Shown: positions 44,120 through 54,347, counted from the stretch's first letter. The stretch is 64,000 nucleotides of DNA from Metabacillus niabensis (GCF_902829255.1 NZ_CADEPK010000353.1:60199-124198); one strand, 5' to 3'. Translations and numbers: made by a program. The notes: generated from the letters alone by a model not told the origin.

Positions 44120-45259
44120 TTGAAAATATTCACAAATTATATAAAAGGAATGTCCTATAAGCGTGTTGCTTTTTATATTCTTTTAGGTCTTTGTTTCGTT
44201 ATTTCCGTATATTTTGTACACCACAACTATTCTTTTTATGACCGGACAATTGCGGAGGTCATCAAAACAAATATTGAAAAATCATCAGAAATACGAGATG
44301 AACATCAAAATCATGACAAGCTTTATACTCAGCATATCGTTGCGAAAATAAAAAATGGAGAAGATAAAGGAAAGTTCATTCATTTAACGAATGAATTCAC
44401 ATCATCTGGAGCCTATGATCAGGAATACGTTGTCGGGAATGAGCTATTTGTTTCAATCGATAAAAAAGCTGACGGAACGAAGGATTTAACTGGAACAATA
44501 AAAGATGTTAAACGAGATAAATATGTTTTAACGGTAGGATGGATTTTTATCTTCATTTTACTTTTCGTAGCAAAAAAGCAAGGGTTATTTTCGATCATTA
44601 GCTTAGTTGTTAATGCGATTTTGTTATCGTATGCTTTAGACATTTACTTAAATACATCACATATTAGCCTGCTTTTCATTTGCAGTATAAGTGCGATTTT
44701 GTTTACAGTCATCTCTTTACTACTCGTTAGTGGTTTTAAAGAAAAAACCTATGCAGCTATTATTGCTACATTGCTAGGAACCTTCATTACGATGATCATC
44801 ACCTATTTTGTGATGAAAATCACGATGGGAAACGGCCTTCGCTATGAAGAAATGCAATTTTTAACTCGTCCACCTCAAGTAGTATTTATAGCCGGAGTAT
44901 TAGTTGGTTCATTGGGAGCAGTGATGGATGTTGCGATTACGATGTCATCTTCCTTATTTGAGCTATATGAAAAAAATAACGATATACCAGTTAAAGCGTT
45001 GAAAGCCTCAGGAAGAGATATTGGAAAAGATGTGATGGGAATCATGACGAATATTCTATTTTTCGCCTATATAAGCGGATCTATTCCAATGCTTATCCTT
45101 TATTTTAAAAATTCCTCATCATTGTCGTTTACTCTATCGATGAACCTTTCTTTAGAAATAGCACGGGCCCTTGCAGGGGGAATCGGTATTGTCTTAACGA
45201 TTCCAATCGCTTTATATACGACTATTTTTTTCATTAATCGAAAGAGGGAAAGAGTATGA
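44120..45259 (+). CDS. YibE/F family membrane protein (long)
   Basis: 379 residues from TTG 44120 (GTGGAGG 7 bases upstream). One N-terminal helix, an outer domain of about 100 residues with the nucleotide-like G-x-L-x-G-T-I turn, then about seven helices. G-A-V-M-D-V-A-I-T-M-S-S-S and G-R-D-I-G-K-D-V-M-G-I-M-T-N-I-L-F-F-A-Y are YibE/F hallmarks. Overlaps the next gene by 4 bases. Function unknown; the two likely form one membrane complex. Confidence 0.87.
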   Translation: MKIFTNYIKGMSYKRVAFYILLGLCFVISVYFVHHNYSFYDRTIAEVIKTNIEKSSEIRDEHQNHDKLYTQHIVAKIKNGEDKGKFIHLTNEFTSSGAYDQEYVVGNELFVSIDKKADGTKDLTGTIKDVKRDKYVLTVGWIFIFILLFVAKKQGLFSIISLVVNAILLSYALDIYLNTSHISLLFICSISAILFTVISLLLVSGFKEKTYAAIIATLLGTFITMIITYFVMKITMGNGLRYEEMQFLTRPPQVVFIAGVLVGSLGAVMDVAITMSSSLFELYEKNNDIPVKALKASGRDIGKDVMGIMTNILFFAYISGSIPMLILYFKNSSSLSFTLSMNLSLEIARALAGGIGIVLTIPIALYTTIFFINRKRERV

Positions 45260-46032
45260 ATGTACTAGTTATCCTAACAGCTATTTTATTTATATCGATG
45301 ATTTGTATCGGTGGTAAAGAAGGAGCTCGGTCTTTTGTTGCAGTTTTCATAAATTTTGCGGTGCTTTTTTTAACGATCCTTTTCATGGCGGATCCAAATG
45401 TTGATCCAATATTGTTAACGATAATCGCATGTATTATCATTAGCTGCACCAATTTATTTTACATTAATCAAGTGAACAAAAAAACAACGATCGCTTTCCT
45501 ATCTACCATAATTACGACTTCTATTTTAATCCTCATGATTGTGATTATAACTGAGAAAGCAATGATTCAAGGCTTCGGGGAAGAGGAGGCTGGTGAGCTG
45601 GACGCATTCTCCCTGTACATTGGAGTTGATTTTGTTAAAATAGGTGCTTCTATGATTATTATGAGTACAATTGGTGCGATTACCGATGTTGCCATTTCGA
45701 TTACTTCTCCTATGCGTGAAATTGTACTTCATAATCCTGAGATTAGTAGGAAGGCATTATTTAAATCTGGAATCAGTATTGGCAAAGATATTTTAGGCTC
45801 TACGACAAATACATTATTTTTTGCTTTCTTCGGCGGCTATTTAGGTTTACTAATATGGTTCAAGGATTTATCTTATTCATTTGGAGATATTGTTAATTCA
45901 AAAGTATTTAGTGCCGAAATGATAACGATCCTTTTTGGTGGAATTGGTGTAGCGTTAGTTATTCCGATTACATCATGTATCACAGCATATTTTATCTTAA
46001 ATACAAGAAATACTAAAAAGTTGATGAAATAA
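45256..46032 (+). CDS. YibE/F family membrane protein (short)
   Basis: 258 residues, seven or eight helices. It lacks the N-terminal extracellular domain of its partner but keeps G-A-I-T-D-V-A-I-S-I-T-S and S-I-G-K-D-I-L-G-S-T-T-N-T-L-F-F-A. Starts within the last codons of the partner gene (ATGA overlap), which strongly suggests coupled translation and a two-component complex. Paired YibE/F genes occur in many Firmicutes; no activity is established. Confidence 0.87.
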   Translation: MNVLVILTAILFISMICIGGKEGARSFVAVFINFAVLFLTILFMADPNVDPILLTIIACIIISCTNLFYINQVNKKTTIAFLSTIITTSILILMIVIITEKAMIQGFGEEEAGELDAFSLYIGVDFVKIGASMIIMSTIGAITDVAISITSPMREIVLHNPEISRKALFKSGISIGKDILGSTTNTLFFAFFGGYLGLLIWFKDLSYSFGDIVNSKVFSAEMITILFGGIGVALVIPITSCITAYFILNTRNTKKLMK

Positions 46033-46036
46033 TTCT

Positions 46037-46076
46037 AACGGAGCTGACCGAATCATCCTAAAGTCAGCTCCGTTTT
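46037..46076 (+). terminator. Terminator of the YibE/F operon
   Basis: 12-bp stem AACGGAGCTGAC (46037-46048) / GTCAGCTCCGTT (46063-46074), followed by TT. Confidence 0.8.
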
Positions 46077-46146
46077 CTATAGCTTATGAGGAATAAATAC
46101 GAGGAGCTCTTTTTCGTTCCCTTTAAAGGATGACCGAAAACACGCT

Positions 46147-48090
46147 TTACAAGCAATGCATCATCGCTTCGGCCTCATCCCATTTGACAGTAAAGCCCTG
46201 CCCCTTCGCACAAAAAATCGAGGACGATGTATACTCTGGATCCGCATTCTTATCATAGCCAATTCGTTCGATAACCTCTTCTTCATTATGGCAACGATGA
46301 TAGCCTCCAAACGTTAAACTTATCCTCCCTTTTCCATGTGTAAAGGAAGCAAGAACTGTACTATAGTCCATAAACGTAGCAACAGGAGCAAATCCGGTAA
46401 TTATTGCTTTATCTCCTTCCGTTTCCGGTGCTTCAAACCGTCCATTTGCAGCCTGAATGTCCGATAACACCCTACCCATTTGGTCTAAATCTACCTTTAT
46501 CTTAAACTTGTAAAATGGTTCGAGCAAAATATTGCTTGCTTTTTCCAAGCCTTGTCTTAACGCGCGATATGTTGCCTCGCGGAAATCGCCGCCGTGTGTA
46601 TGCTTATTATGGTCTCTGCCTGTTAGCAATGTGACCTTTATATCCGTTACCTGTGAACCTGTAAGCAAACCGTGATGCTCCCGTTCTAATACATGCTGAC
46701 CAACTAGGTTTTGCAAGCCAACCGATAAGTTATCCGTATGGCATGTGCTTTCAAAAACAATGCCACTATTCCGTTCCCCAGGCGTTAATTTCAGATGCAC
46801 CTCAGCATAGTGTCGCAATGGCTCAAAATGTCCGTATCCAACTACTTCATTTTCAATCGTTTCCTTATAAAGAATCTCTGGCTGTTCAAAATGAATTTTT
46901 AACGAAAAACGTTCCAACACCATTTGTTCTAGTACCTCTAATTGGATCGTGCCCATTACATGTAGCTGAATTTCCTGAAGCCGCTCCACCCAAGTAACAT
47001 TTAAGGAAGGGTCCTCCGCTTCAAGAATGCGAAAATACCTTAAAGCCTCTTTTGCGTTTACTCCAGGCTCAAAAACAACCTTCGATTTTAAGGCTGGAAC
47101 CATTTCATACATGGAGGCTTCCTTTAGAACACCGACCCCATCTCCAACTACAGCATTCGAAAGACCTACCACAGCAATGAGCTCACCTGCAGTTGCTTGA
47201 TTCACTTGCTGAAATTGCTTGCCATTATATTTGCGAATTTGTGTAACCTTTTCGATATCTCCATTACCATATACTAAATCATCTCTAACCTTCAACGTTC
47301 CACATAATGCTTTTATATACGTTACTCTTGTACCGGCTTCATCATAGCGAATTTTATAGACACGGCCACCAAACGGCTCACTTGTCGAATAATTTGTGAC
47401 AGTTAATAAGTGAAACTTCTCTAGAAATTCCTTTACACCAATATCTTGTAATGCCGACCCCCTTGAGCATGGATAAATTTTCGACGACTTTATCATTTCT
47501 TTCATTTTCAATAGCCATAGCTTAGAATCATAGCCATTTTCTATATAGTAAGAAAGCAGCTCTTCATCTCGCTCAGCGATAAATTCAATTAACTCTTCCG
47601 TCATTTTTTCATCTGAAAATCCTTCGGAAAGATCAATCATATTTTCTGTAAGCTGACTCCGAATTTCGTCCAAGACCATCTCGACATTTGCACCAGTACG
47701 ATCTGTTTTATTTATAAAGAAAAAGGTCGGAATGTTATGTTTCTTTAATAGGTTCCAAACCGTTTCTGTATGTCCCTCGATTCCTTCTACTGCACTTACA
47801 ATGACTATCGCAAAGTCCATCACCTGAATAGCCCGCTCCATTTCAGGGGAAAAGTCGACATGACCAGGAGTATCGATTAAATAGTATGTACAGTCCTCAT
47901 ATTGAAACATTCCTTGGTCAGCAAACACCGTAATGCCACGCTGTTTTTCGATTTCATGGCTGTCAAGATATGCATTTTGGTGGTCGACACGTCCGCGCGT
48001 TTTAATACTTTTCGTATGATAAAGCAGCTGCTCTGAAAACGTTGTCTTTCCTGCATCTACATGTGCTAATATCCCAATCGTTTTGTTCAT
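46147..48090 (-). CDS. TetM/TetO-like ribosomal protection GTPase
   Basis: 647 residues with EF-G-type layout. GTPase motifs: A-H-V-D-A-G-K-T-T (9-17), R-G-I-T-V switch I, D-T-P-G-H-V-D-F and N-K-T-D. Then domain II, and EF-G-like domains III-V. The C-terminus, A-K-G-Q-G-F-T-V-K-W-D-E-A-E-A, is that of a Bacillus/Clostridium group related to but apart from TetM and TetO. Ribosomal protection proteins remove tetracycline from the ribosome. Whether this one confers resistance or is a housekeeping relative cannot be told. No mobile element or leader peptide is visible near it. Confidence 0.85.
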   Translation of the reverse strand: MNKTIGILAHVDAGKTTFSEQLLYHTKSIKTRGRVDHQNAYLDSHEIEKQRGITVFADQGMFQYEDCTYYLIDTPGHVDFSPEMERAIQVMDFAIVIVSAVEGIEGHTETVWNLLKKHNIPTFFFINKTDRTGANVEMVLDEIRSQLTENMIDLSEGFSDEKMTEELIEFIAERDEELLSYYIENGYDSKLWLLKMKEMIKSSKIYPCSRGSALQDIGVKEFLEKFHLLTVTNYSTSEPFGGRVYKIRYDEAGTRVTYIKALCGTLKVRDDLVYGNGDIEKVTQIRKYNGKQFQQVNQATAGELIAVVGLSNAVVGDGVGVLKEASMYEMVPALKSKVVFEPGVNAKEALRYFRILEAEDPSLNVTWVERLQEIQLHVMGTIQLEVLEQMVLERFSLKIHFEQPEILYKETIENEVVGYGHFEPLRHYAEVHLKLTPGERNSGIVFESTCHTDNLSVGLQNLVGQHVLEREHHGLLTGSQVTDIKVTLLTGRDHNKHTHGGDFREATYRALRQGLEKASNILLEPFYKFKIKVDLDQMGRVLSDIQAANGRFEAPETEGDKAIITGFAPVATFMDYSTVLASFTHGKGRISLTFGGYHRCHNEEEVIERIGYDKNADPEYTSSSIFCAKGQGFTVKWDEAEAMMHCL

Positions 48091-48249
48091 TGTTCATCTA
48101 TTGCTCCTATTCTGTAGCTTGTTACTTATCAGTCATTATACCAGACTAATAGCATATTACGCTTACAAGAGATAGTAATAATCACTCCTCATGTATTTAA
48201 GATGAATGTACATAATAAAGGAGACATTCAGTAAAAAAGGAGGATAAAA

Positions 48250-49143
48250 ATGAATTATCAGCATATTACAGTTGCCGGAAGTGGTGTTTTAGGCAGTCAA
48301 ATTGCCTTTCAAACTGCTTTTAAAGGATTTGTGGTATCAATTTATGACATTAATGATGATGCAATTGAACGTGCAAAGGAAAGAATCACAAAGCTTAAAA
48401 AACGTTATCAGGAGGATCTAGGAGCAACAGATGATGCAGTTAATGATGCTTTTAACCGAATTTCCTTTCATAGTGACCTAGCTAAAGCCGTTGCTAATGC
48501 TGACCTCGTTATTGAAGCTGTTCCTGAGGTTGTAAATATTAAAACCAATTTTTACAAACACCTTGCAGAAGTTGCACCTGATAAAACAATTTTCGTTACG
48601 AATTCCTCGACAATGCTACCTAGTCAATTTGCAGAAGCAACAGGCCGTCCTGAGAAATTCCTTGCTCTCCACTTCGCAAATGAAATTTGGAAAAACAATA
48701 CAGCAGAAATTATGAAGCATCCTGGGACAGATATGGATGTTTTTCAAGACGTCATCGAATTTGCAAAAGCAATTGGCATGGTCGCTTTACCATTGCAAAA
48801 GGAGCAGCCAGGCTATATTTTAAATTCGCTATTAGTTCCATTTTTAGAGGCAGCCCAAATGCTATTAATAAATGAAGTAGCCGACCCTGAAACCATTGAT
48901 AAAACATGGATGATCGCAACAGGCTCTCCTAAAGGTCCATTTGCCATTTTAGACGTAGTTGGAATTACTACTGCCTATAATATCGCTAACGGTAAAGCTC
49001 AGGCAGGCAAAAAAGAATTTGAAAAATTAGCTGCATACTTAAAAACGGAATATATTGATAAAGGAAAGCTAGGAACTGCATCTGGTGAAGGATTTTATAC
49101 ATATCCAAATCCAAGCTATATGAAGCCTGACTTTTTACAATAA
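48250..49143 (+). CDS. 3-hydroxyacyl-CoA dehydrogenase
   Basis: 297 residues, AAAAGGAGG ahead of the ATG. Rossmann motif V-A-G-S-G-V-L-G-S-Q-I-A near residue 8, A-D-L-V-I-E-A-V-P-E near 90, N-S-S-T-M near 118 and L-H-F-A-N...W near 140 fit the short 3-hydroxyacyl-CoA (3-hydroxybutyryl-CoA) dehydrogenase family. It should oxidise 3-hydroxyacyl-CoA with NAD. The histidine of the usual H-F-x-N motif is present. Isolated from other beta-oxidation genes, so the true substrate is uncertain. Confidence 0.88.
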   Translation: MNYQHITVAGSGVLGSQIAFQTAFKGFVVSIYDINDDAIERAKERITKLKKRYQEDLGATDDAVNDAFNRISFHSDLAKAVANADLVIEAVPEVVNIKTNFYKHLAEVAPDKTIFVTNSSTMLPSQFAEATGRPEKFLALHFANEIWKNNTAEIMKHPGTDMDVFQDVIEFAKAIGMVALPLQKEQPGYILNSLLVPFLEAAQMLLINEVADPETIDKTWMIATGSPKGPFAILDVVGITTAYNIANGKAQAGKKEFEKLAAYLKTEYIDKGKLGTASGEGFYTYPNPSYMKPDFLQ

Positions 49144-49152
49144 AACAGAAAA

Positions 49153-49188
49153 GGGCATGGAGATGAGGAATCCCTCATCTTCATGCCC
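49153..49188. terminator. Terminator between convergent genes
   Basis: 16-base arms, GGGCATGGAGATGAGG (49153-49168) and its complement with one G-U pair (49173-49188), 4-base loop. Confidence 0.8.
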
Positions 49189-49227
49189 TCCTTCTTATTG
49201 TAACTTCATCAGGTTTGTTCATTTCAT

Positions 49228-50643
49228 TTATCTTTGATTTAATTCAATAGTAAATGGTCTTAACTGCTTTGCTTCAATTAAGGATGTAAAATCTACTTGT
49301 ACAACCGTGTTTTCCAACTTAAATTGTTTGATTTTTTCTTCACCATTAAGCTGAAATTCTGAGCGAAACCTTGCATTCTTTTTATCTATTATTTTAACCG
49401 TATTTCTTGACACACTGTGATTTTCAGGTGGAAATGGGTTATCCTTATCTATTTCATCTACGTACTCCTTGTCAACTAACGTAAACATATAACCTAAATT
49501 ATGTGATACTAAATCAAGCTTATGTTTACTTAATGAGTATGGTAGCCCTAATAACTGATAATCTAACGTTAACTTATCACCAACATGCTTAACCTGATTA
49601 ACCTTTAACATCAAGTCTGTTCTCTCGCTTTTTAAAGTAAAGGAATTAGTATTGAGTAAATGTTCAACTTTTGGATCTGCAATTGATAATTGTGGATAGA
49701 AGGTAAGTGCTGTAATATCTTTATCGATTTTTTTAGTCGTTCCTCGTAATGTTTTATGGTACTTTTCGTCTTGATACCCTTCAGATAAGATGGTTCCTCC
49801 TTCTATCCCCAATATCCGTCCTTTATTGTCTATTACTTTAACAAAGTCAATTGCATCCTCTTTATAGGTCGTAATCGTTTCATATACGAAAGAAGAAGAT
49901 GCTTGGGCTATGCTTACCTCTTTTACACTGATCGCTGCCCCTTCTTCTTGGTATGTTATGGCATCTTCATCAAAGGAAATCAAATTAGATTTCTTTTGAG
50001 AAATAGGAATTGTAAAATTCCATTCACCTTTGATCCCATTAATCGAATGGATTGAAATTGGAACTGTTAGGTTTTCGCTAATCTCTTTATAAGGATATGC
50101 CATAATCCATTGAAAATCATATCCATCTTTATTAGGCTTTACATCTGTACTTTTCCCATCTAGCCATGGATCTTGATCACCCTGATTATTGTCAAAGTTG
50201 ACATCAAAGCTTATTTCACCTGGCTCATTATGTCCTTTCTCTAGCTCACCTTTAACATGTCCAGTAATTGAAACCACATTCCCATCAAAATAAGCACTCG
50301 TCATTTTTACTGTTACACCATTTTTTGTTAACGCTTGGTTAAGCTCTGTTACCATGTTCTGATTGGCAAGATTGATTCCTAAAGAATCCCCAAAATCGAC
50401 AAATAATTGACCAATGAAAGGAGTCTTTGCAAGAACTTTATTCATACTAGGATGGACAAAACCAGAAATGACTGTTCCTCCAATTAATAATGATGCTGCG
50501 ACTGAACTAATAAGAAGCTTTCTATTATTTGATAATTTTTTTTGTTCATGCCCCCTTCTAAGACCTCTATCTATTGCTTCGAATACCTTATCTCTCGGAA
50601 CTGGTATTTGCTCCATTGCATGTTTTATCTCTTTTTCACCCAT
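49228..50643 (-). CDS. DUF4179 anti-sigma factor-like membrane protein
   Basis: 471 residues: a cytoplasmic N-terminus (1-42), one membrane helix (about 43-63) and a large outer domain. The segment after the helix, K-T-P-F-I-G-Q-L-F-V-D-F-G-D, is typical of DUF4179 proteins. Its ATG overlaps the sigma factor gene by 8 bases. By family precedent the N-terminus holds the sigma factor until an envelope signal is sensed. The exact signal is unknown. Confidence 0.85.
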   Translation of the reverse strand: MGEKEIKHAMEQIPVPRDKVFEAIDRGLRRGHEQKKLSNNRKLLISSVAASLLIGGTVISGFVHPSMNKVLAKTPFIGQLFVDFGDSLGINLANQNMVTELNQALTKNGVTVKMTSAYFDGNVVSITGHVKGELEKGHNEPGEISFDVNFDNNQGDQDPWLDGKSTDVKPNKDGYDFQWIMAYPYKEISENLTVPISIHSINGIKGEWNFTIPISQKKSNLISFDEDAITYQEEGAAISVKEVSIAQASSSFVYETITTYKEDAIDFVKVIDNKGRILGIEGGTILSEGYQDEKYHKTLRGTTKKIDKDITALTFYPQLSIADPKVEHLLNTNSFTLKSERTDLMLKVNQVKHVGDKLTLDYQLLGLPYSLSKHKLDLVSHNLGYMFTLVDKEYVDEIDKDNPFPPENHSVSRNTVKIIDKKNARFRSEFQLNGEEKIKQFKLENTVVQVDFTSLIEAKQLRPFTIELNQR

Positions 50644-51166
50644 AGCTTTCTTCCTCCTGTAAATACTTTTTTAACATTTCCTTGCCTCGACTTAGATTTG
50701 TCTTTACCGTACCTTCAGGAATCCCCATAAACTCACTAATCATTTTTATCGAATAATCATGATAGTAGAAAAGAATAATTGTCATTCGATAATTCTCTTT
50801 CAATTGTCTAACAGCATCTAAAATATGAATGGAATCATCATATTGAATAACTTGCTGTTGAAGTTGGTTTTGCACCTCTTCTGACATTTGTACAACATTC
50901 GTTCTTTTCTTTATTATCTTCGATGAACAACGGATAACAATTTTAGTAAACCAGGTAAGAAAATACTCGGGTTTCTTTAAAGTATGAATGGATATGATTG
51001 CTTGATATGTCGCCTCTTGCACAGCATCTAGAGCATCTGCCTCATTATGCACATATAAAAAAGCCGTCCGATAAATTTGTTCATAATGCTCTTTGATTAA
51101 CTTTTCAAAGGCATGTCGATTACCCTTAATCGCTTTTTTTACTAAACGCTGTTCTTTTTCTCTCAT
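50636..51166 (-). CDS. ECF-type RNA polymerase sigma factor
   Basis: 176 residues from ATG 51166 (GGGAGG 8 bases upstream); an extended frame of 43 residues is not family-like. Sigma region 2 with H-Y-E-Q-I-Y-R-T-A-F-L-Y-V...D-A-V-Q-E-A-T-Y-Q-A and region 4 with L-K-E-N-Y-R-M-T-I-I-L-F-Y-Y-H-D-Y-S-I...I-P-E-G-T-V-K-T-N-L-S-R-G are clear. It is coupled to the DUF4179 gene. A TGAAAC -35-like sequence lies 48 bases ahead (51219-51214), but no matching -10 was found. Confidence 0.93.
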   Translation of the reverse strand: MREKEQRLVKKAIKGNRHAFEKLIKEHYEQIYRTAFLYVHNEADALDAVQEATYQAIISIHTLKKPEYFLTWFTKIVIRCSSKIIKKRTNVVQMSEEVQNQLQQQVIQYDDSIHILDAVRQLKENYRMTIILFYYHDYSIKMISEFMGIPEGTVKTNLSRGKEMLKKYLQEEESYG

Positions 51167-51248
51167 TACTTTTCCTCCCTTCTTCTTATTAGTGGATAAG
51201 ATGGAAAGAAAAAGTTTCAATAAAGGATTAATTTTTTCATAAAAATAA

Positions 51249-51285
51249 CCCGGAGTTCGAAACGACTGCCTTCTCAAACTCCGGG
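51249..51285 (-). terminator. Terminator of the SGNH esterase gene
   Basis: Stem CCCGGAGTT (51249-51257) / AACTCCGGG (51277-51285), loop 19; TTATTTTTA follows on the minus strand. Confidence 0.78.
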
Positions 51286-51312
51286 GATGATACAAATCGA
51301 GCTATGTAACAA

Positions 51313-52428
51313 CTATTTTAATAACTCCTGCAAATACGCCGACAACTCAGCTGCTGCTTTTTCATGTGCTAGCTTGCCTGGATGACTTCTTGCACCTACT
51401 GTTTCGTCCGTCATATTTGGAAGCTGAAAAACTGAAACCATAAGGTCCCCTGTTGTCCTCTTATACGAATCAACAGCACGGTATATCGACGGCATCATCT
51501 CGTTACCTAACATGCCATAGGCCCAAACAATTTGTGCTTTTTTGTTATAGGCTCGTAGCTTAGTAAGAAACTTCTCTGCTGCTGCTTCAAACCGTTTTAT
51601 GTCCTCTTCATTGAACGTACCATCTTCATTCAAACGTTGCTTATAAATCTTTCCTGTCGCTTCATCCTTCCATTCTGGTGAATAGAAGGCTCCGCAGTCA
51701 TTTGTTCCTAGATTTACAACAACAATATCAGGCTGCCACGCATCGAAATCATGTTCCTGTAAAGCTCCTAATCTTTCATTTTTCTCTCCAGTAAGCAGAC
51801 CACATACTTTTTCATAGTAGTCAGGTAGATTATAGTTAGGGTTGTTATCCCAGCTTGTTAAAACTCCCCATCCACTTTGAGAAATGACCCGATAATCTGC
51901 ATTCAACGCATTCGCTGTTAAAGCCGTATAATTGTCGGTGGCACTAAACCACATGGAAATCCAGTCTTCTTCAGCCTTTGCTCCTATTGTTCCTTCACCA
52001 GAAGTAATGCTATCTCCGATAAATTCAATCTTATATTGTTTATCTTCAACAGGTAAAAATTGCCCATCAAATTTCACAGCATGTATTTGCAATGAAGAGC
52101 TTTCATCTCCGTTCATTGCTTGGACATCTCTTACAACGCGAACATTTTTTACAACGCTTTCATTCATTCCTCTAAATAAGCAAATCCAATATCTTCCCTT
52201 TGTTAGCATCTGTCTCCCAACAGGTGCCGAATTAATGATAATACTTATCCATGGCTCATATAAATCGTAATCTACCTCAACTTCCATCCAAAGCTCTGAT
52301 CCTTTTGCATTTAATTCAAGTGCACTTCCTGTCCAAAACAATGTTAATGGTGAAAGTGAATTTGTTGTTCGACCATGGACCTTTAAATGTTCGATGTTCG
52401 CTAATGCATGTATCTTCATATTTTGCAA
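51313..52428 (-). CDS. SGNH/GDSL esterase, CE2-like
   Basis: 371 residues from TTG 52428 (GGAG 9 bases upstream). An N-terminal beta-sandwich (about 1-125) precedes an SGNH domain: E-F-I-G-D-S-I-T-S-G with Ser140, N-L-G-T-N-D (240-244) and S-H-P-G near 355 with the catalytic His. That two-domain layout matches carbohydrate esterase family 2, which removes acetyl groups from polysaccharides. No signal peptide, so it probably acts in the cytoplasm on imported oligosaccharides. Confidence 0.85.
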   Translation of the reverse strand: MQNMKIHALANIEHLKVHGRTTNSLSPLTLFWTGSALELNAKGSELWMEVEVDYDLYEPWISIIINSAPVGRQMLTKGRYWICLFRGMNESVVKNVRVVRDVQAMNGDESSSLQIHAVKFDGQFLPVEDKQYKIEFIGDSITSGEGTIGAKAEEDWISMWFSATDNYTALTANALNADYRVISQSGWGVLTSWDNNPNYNLPDYYEKVCGLLTGEKNERLGALQEHDFDAWQPDIVVVNLGTNDCGAFYSPEWKDEATGKIYKQRLNEDGTFNEEDIKRFEAAAEKFLTKLRAYNKKAQIVWAYGMLGNEMMPSIYRAVDSYKRTTGDLMVSVFQLPNMTDETVGARSHPGKLAHEKAAAELSAYLQELLK

Positions 52429-52600
52429 CGTATTCCACTCCTAAAGTTATCTGTCTATTTACTATTTATTATAATGAATCGATTTGCAAGTTGTACATAT
52501 TCCTTAAACGCGTTTCCTATTTATTAAGGTTCTGTTAATATCCCCTTCATGTAGTGATAATCCACCCCCTATATAATAGGAAATGGAAGGAGATGTTAAC

Positions 52601-53290
52601 ATGACAGCTATTTGTTTACGAGAATTCAAGAGCCTTTTTAAAAGCGTTCGTTCTATTATCATTATTTTCATTTTGCTTGGCGGGACATTAGGTACAGCAA
52701 AGTTACTTAGCCAATTTAACTCAGAGTTAAAGGAGTTTGGTCTTGATAATGCCTATGTGGCGGGACTATTTTTTCTATTGTTAGTTCTCGGTCCATTATT
52801 TGTGACAAGCCTATCACATGATGTGATAAATAGAGAGACACATTCTCGAACAATAAGATTTTTAGTAACAAAGCTATCAAGAGATAAAATTGTCATTGCA
52901 AAGTTTTTGGGGATTTCCTTTTTCTGGTTTATCTGTATTTTCGTTTCATTACTATTGCTAATTCCTTTTTCTAAAACGTTTTACTTTTTTGATTTAATCG
53001 TAGCATTTTTATTCATTACCTATTTTATTGCCCTATCCTTACTTTTTTCGACTGTTATTAGCAAGCCTGGACTAAGTATGTTTATCGGTATTACACTATC
53101 AATCGCTTTTCCGATTCTCGGTTTTTGGGGGATGCTTTCTAAAGATTTAATTGTATTAAAAATCTTTAGTTACGTTACACCTTATTTTTACGTTGGACAG
53201 GAAGAAACCTTTTACGTATTTTTCATTCCAATATGGACGCTTTTATTTCTTATCACAAGTGTCATCATTAATAGAAGGAGGGATTTTTAA
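52601..53290 (+). CDS. ABC-2 type permease
   Basis: 229 residues from ATG 52601 (AAGGAG 8 bases upstream). Six hydrophobic helices; the segment N-R-E-T-H-S-R-T-I-R-F-L-V-T-K-L-S-R after the second helix is typical of ABC-2 permeases of the NatB/YhaP class. It forms a transporter with the ATPase gene that follows, whose ATG overlaps the last base of its stop. Exported substrate unknown. Confidence 0.87.
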   Translation: MTAICLREFKSLFKSVRSIIIIFILLGGTLGTAKLLSQFNSELKEFGLDNAYVAGLFFLLLVLGPLFVTSLSHDVINRETHSRTIRFLVTKLSRDKIVIAKFLGISFFWFICIFVSLLLLIPFSKTFYFFDLIVAFLFITYFIALSLLFSTVISKPGLSMFIGITLSIAFPILGFWGMLSKDLIVLKIFSYVTPYFYVGQEETFYVFFIPIWTLLFLITSVIINRRRDF

Positions 53291-54216
53291 TGTATGCGTT
53301 TGAAACAAATCAGCTAACAAAAACCTATGGATATCGTACAGTTGTCAATCATGTTGATTTAAAAGTTACCCAAGGGCATATATTTGGCTTCTTAGGGAAA
53401 AACGGTGCCGGTAAGTCGACCTTTATTAATATAGTAACAGGTATTATTAAGCCAACCTCTGGTAGCTTTAAAATTTTAGGAATAGAAGGTACAGATGATA
53501 AAGTGAAGAAAAAAATTGGTGTTCTACCAGACTATTCAACCTTTTATGATGATTTAACAGGGATTGAACATTTGCGGTATTTCGGAAAAATATTAGGAGT
53601 ATCCCATTCCCAAGCAGACTTAATCAAGCTGTTAGAAGCAACTGAACTAGGAGATGCCATAAAAACAAAAACGAAAAAATACTCGTTCGGTATGAAGAAA
53701 AAACTAGGGATTGCTCAAGCTCTTATCAATAATCCTGATTTAGTCTTTCTTGATGAGCCAACCTCTGGTGTAGATGCAAACGCCGTTCTAACAATTCACT
53801 CCTTAATTAAAAGCGTAGCAGCAAGTGGAAAAACAATATTTTTAACATCCCATAACTTAGATGAAGTCGAAAAACTATGTGATGAAATTGCAATAATGGA
53901 TAAAGGGATGATACAAGAGCAAGGAAGCATGGCTCAATTAAGAAAAAAATATCAATCACAAGTTACAGTAAAAGTGAAACATCATAAAATTCCGAGCGAA
54001 CAGAAAACAGTTTTAAACGAAATCTTTAGCAAAATTGCAAGGGATATCGTATGGGAGACAGAATATACGACATTAGTAGCAGATGAAGAATCGATTATCC
54101 CAATTATTCATAGGGCATTTGCTAGATTAAACATTGATGTATATCGGATAGAAGTTGACGAGCCCTCTCTTGAAGAAATATTCCTTAATCTAAACACGAG
54201 CAACAAAAGCGCCTAG
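53290..54216 (+). CDS. ABC transporter ATP-binding protein
   Basis: 308 residues. Walker A G-K-N-G-A-G-K-S-T-F near residue 35, signature Y-S-F-G-M-K-K-K (glycine-poor variant of L-S-G-G-Q), Walker B D-L-V-F-L-D-E-P-T-S-G-V-D, followed by H-N-L-D-E-V-E switch His. The C-terminal 90 residues match the DUF4162-like tail of such ATPases. It couples ATP hydrolysis to the upstream ABC-2 permease, probably export of a peptide, lipid or drug. Confidence 0.93.
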   Translation: MYAFETNQLTKTYGYRTVVNHVDLKVTQGHIFGFLGKNGAGKSTFINIVTGIIKPTSGSFKILGIEGTDDKVKKKIGVLPDYSTFYDDLTGIEHLRYFGKILGVSHSQADLIKLLEATELGDAIKTKTKKYSFGMKKKLGIAQALINNPDLVFLDEPTSGVDANAVLTIHSLIKSVAASGKTIFLTSHNLDEVEKLCDEIAIMDKGMIQEQGSMAQLRKKYQSQVTVKVKHHKIPSEQKTVLNEIFSKIARDIVWETEYTTLVADEESIIPIIHRAFARLNIDVYRIEVDEPSLEEIFLNLNTSNKSA

Positions 54217-54347
54217 TAAGTTATCAAAACATGAGGTTCAGTAAGAATATATGGTGGTAAATCTTGTTGGGAAATACATTTACAGGTAGGCAAAATTGAT
54301 TGAGATAAAAAGAAAGGTTCAAAACATACAAAGATCTAAAAATGGTT

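Noticed and set aside
51194..51219. Autoregulatory ECF promoter for the first sigma gene
   Set aside because: TGAAAC is present, but no CGTC or CGTA stands 16-17 bases downstream, so the promoter was not listed as a feature.
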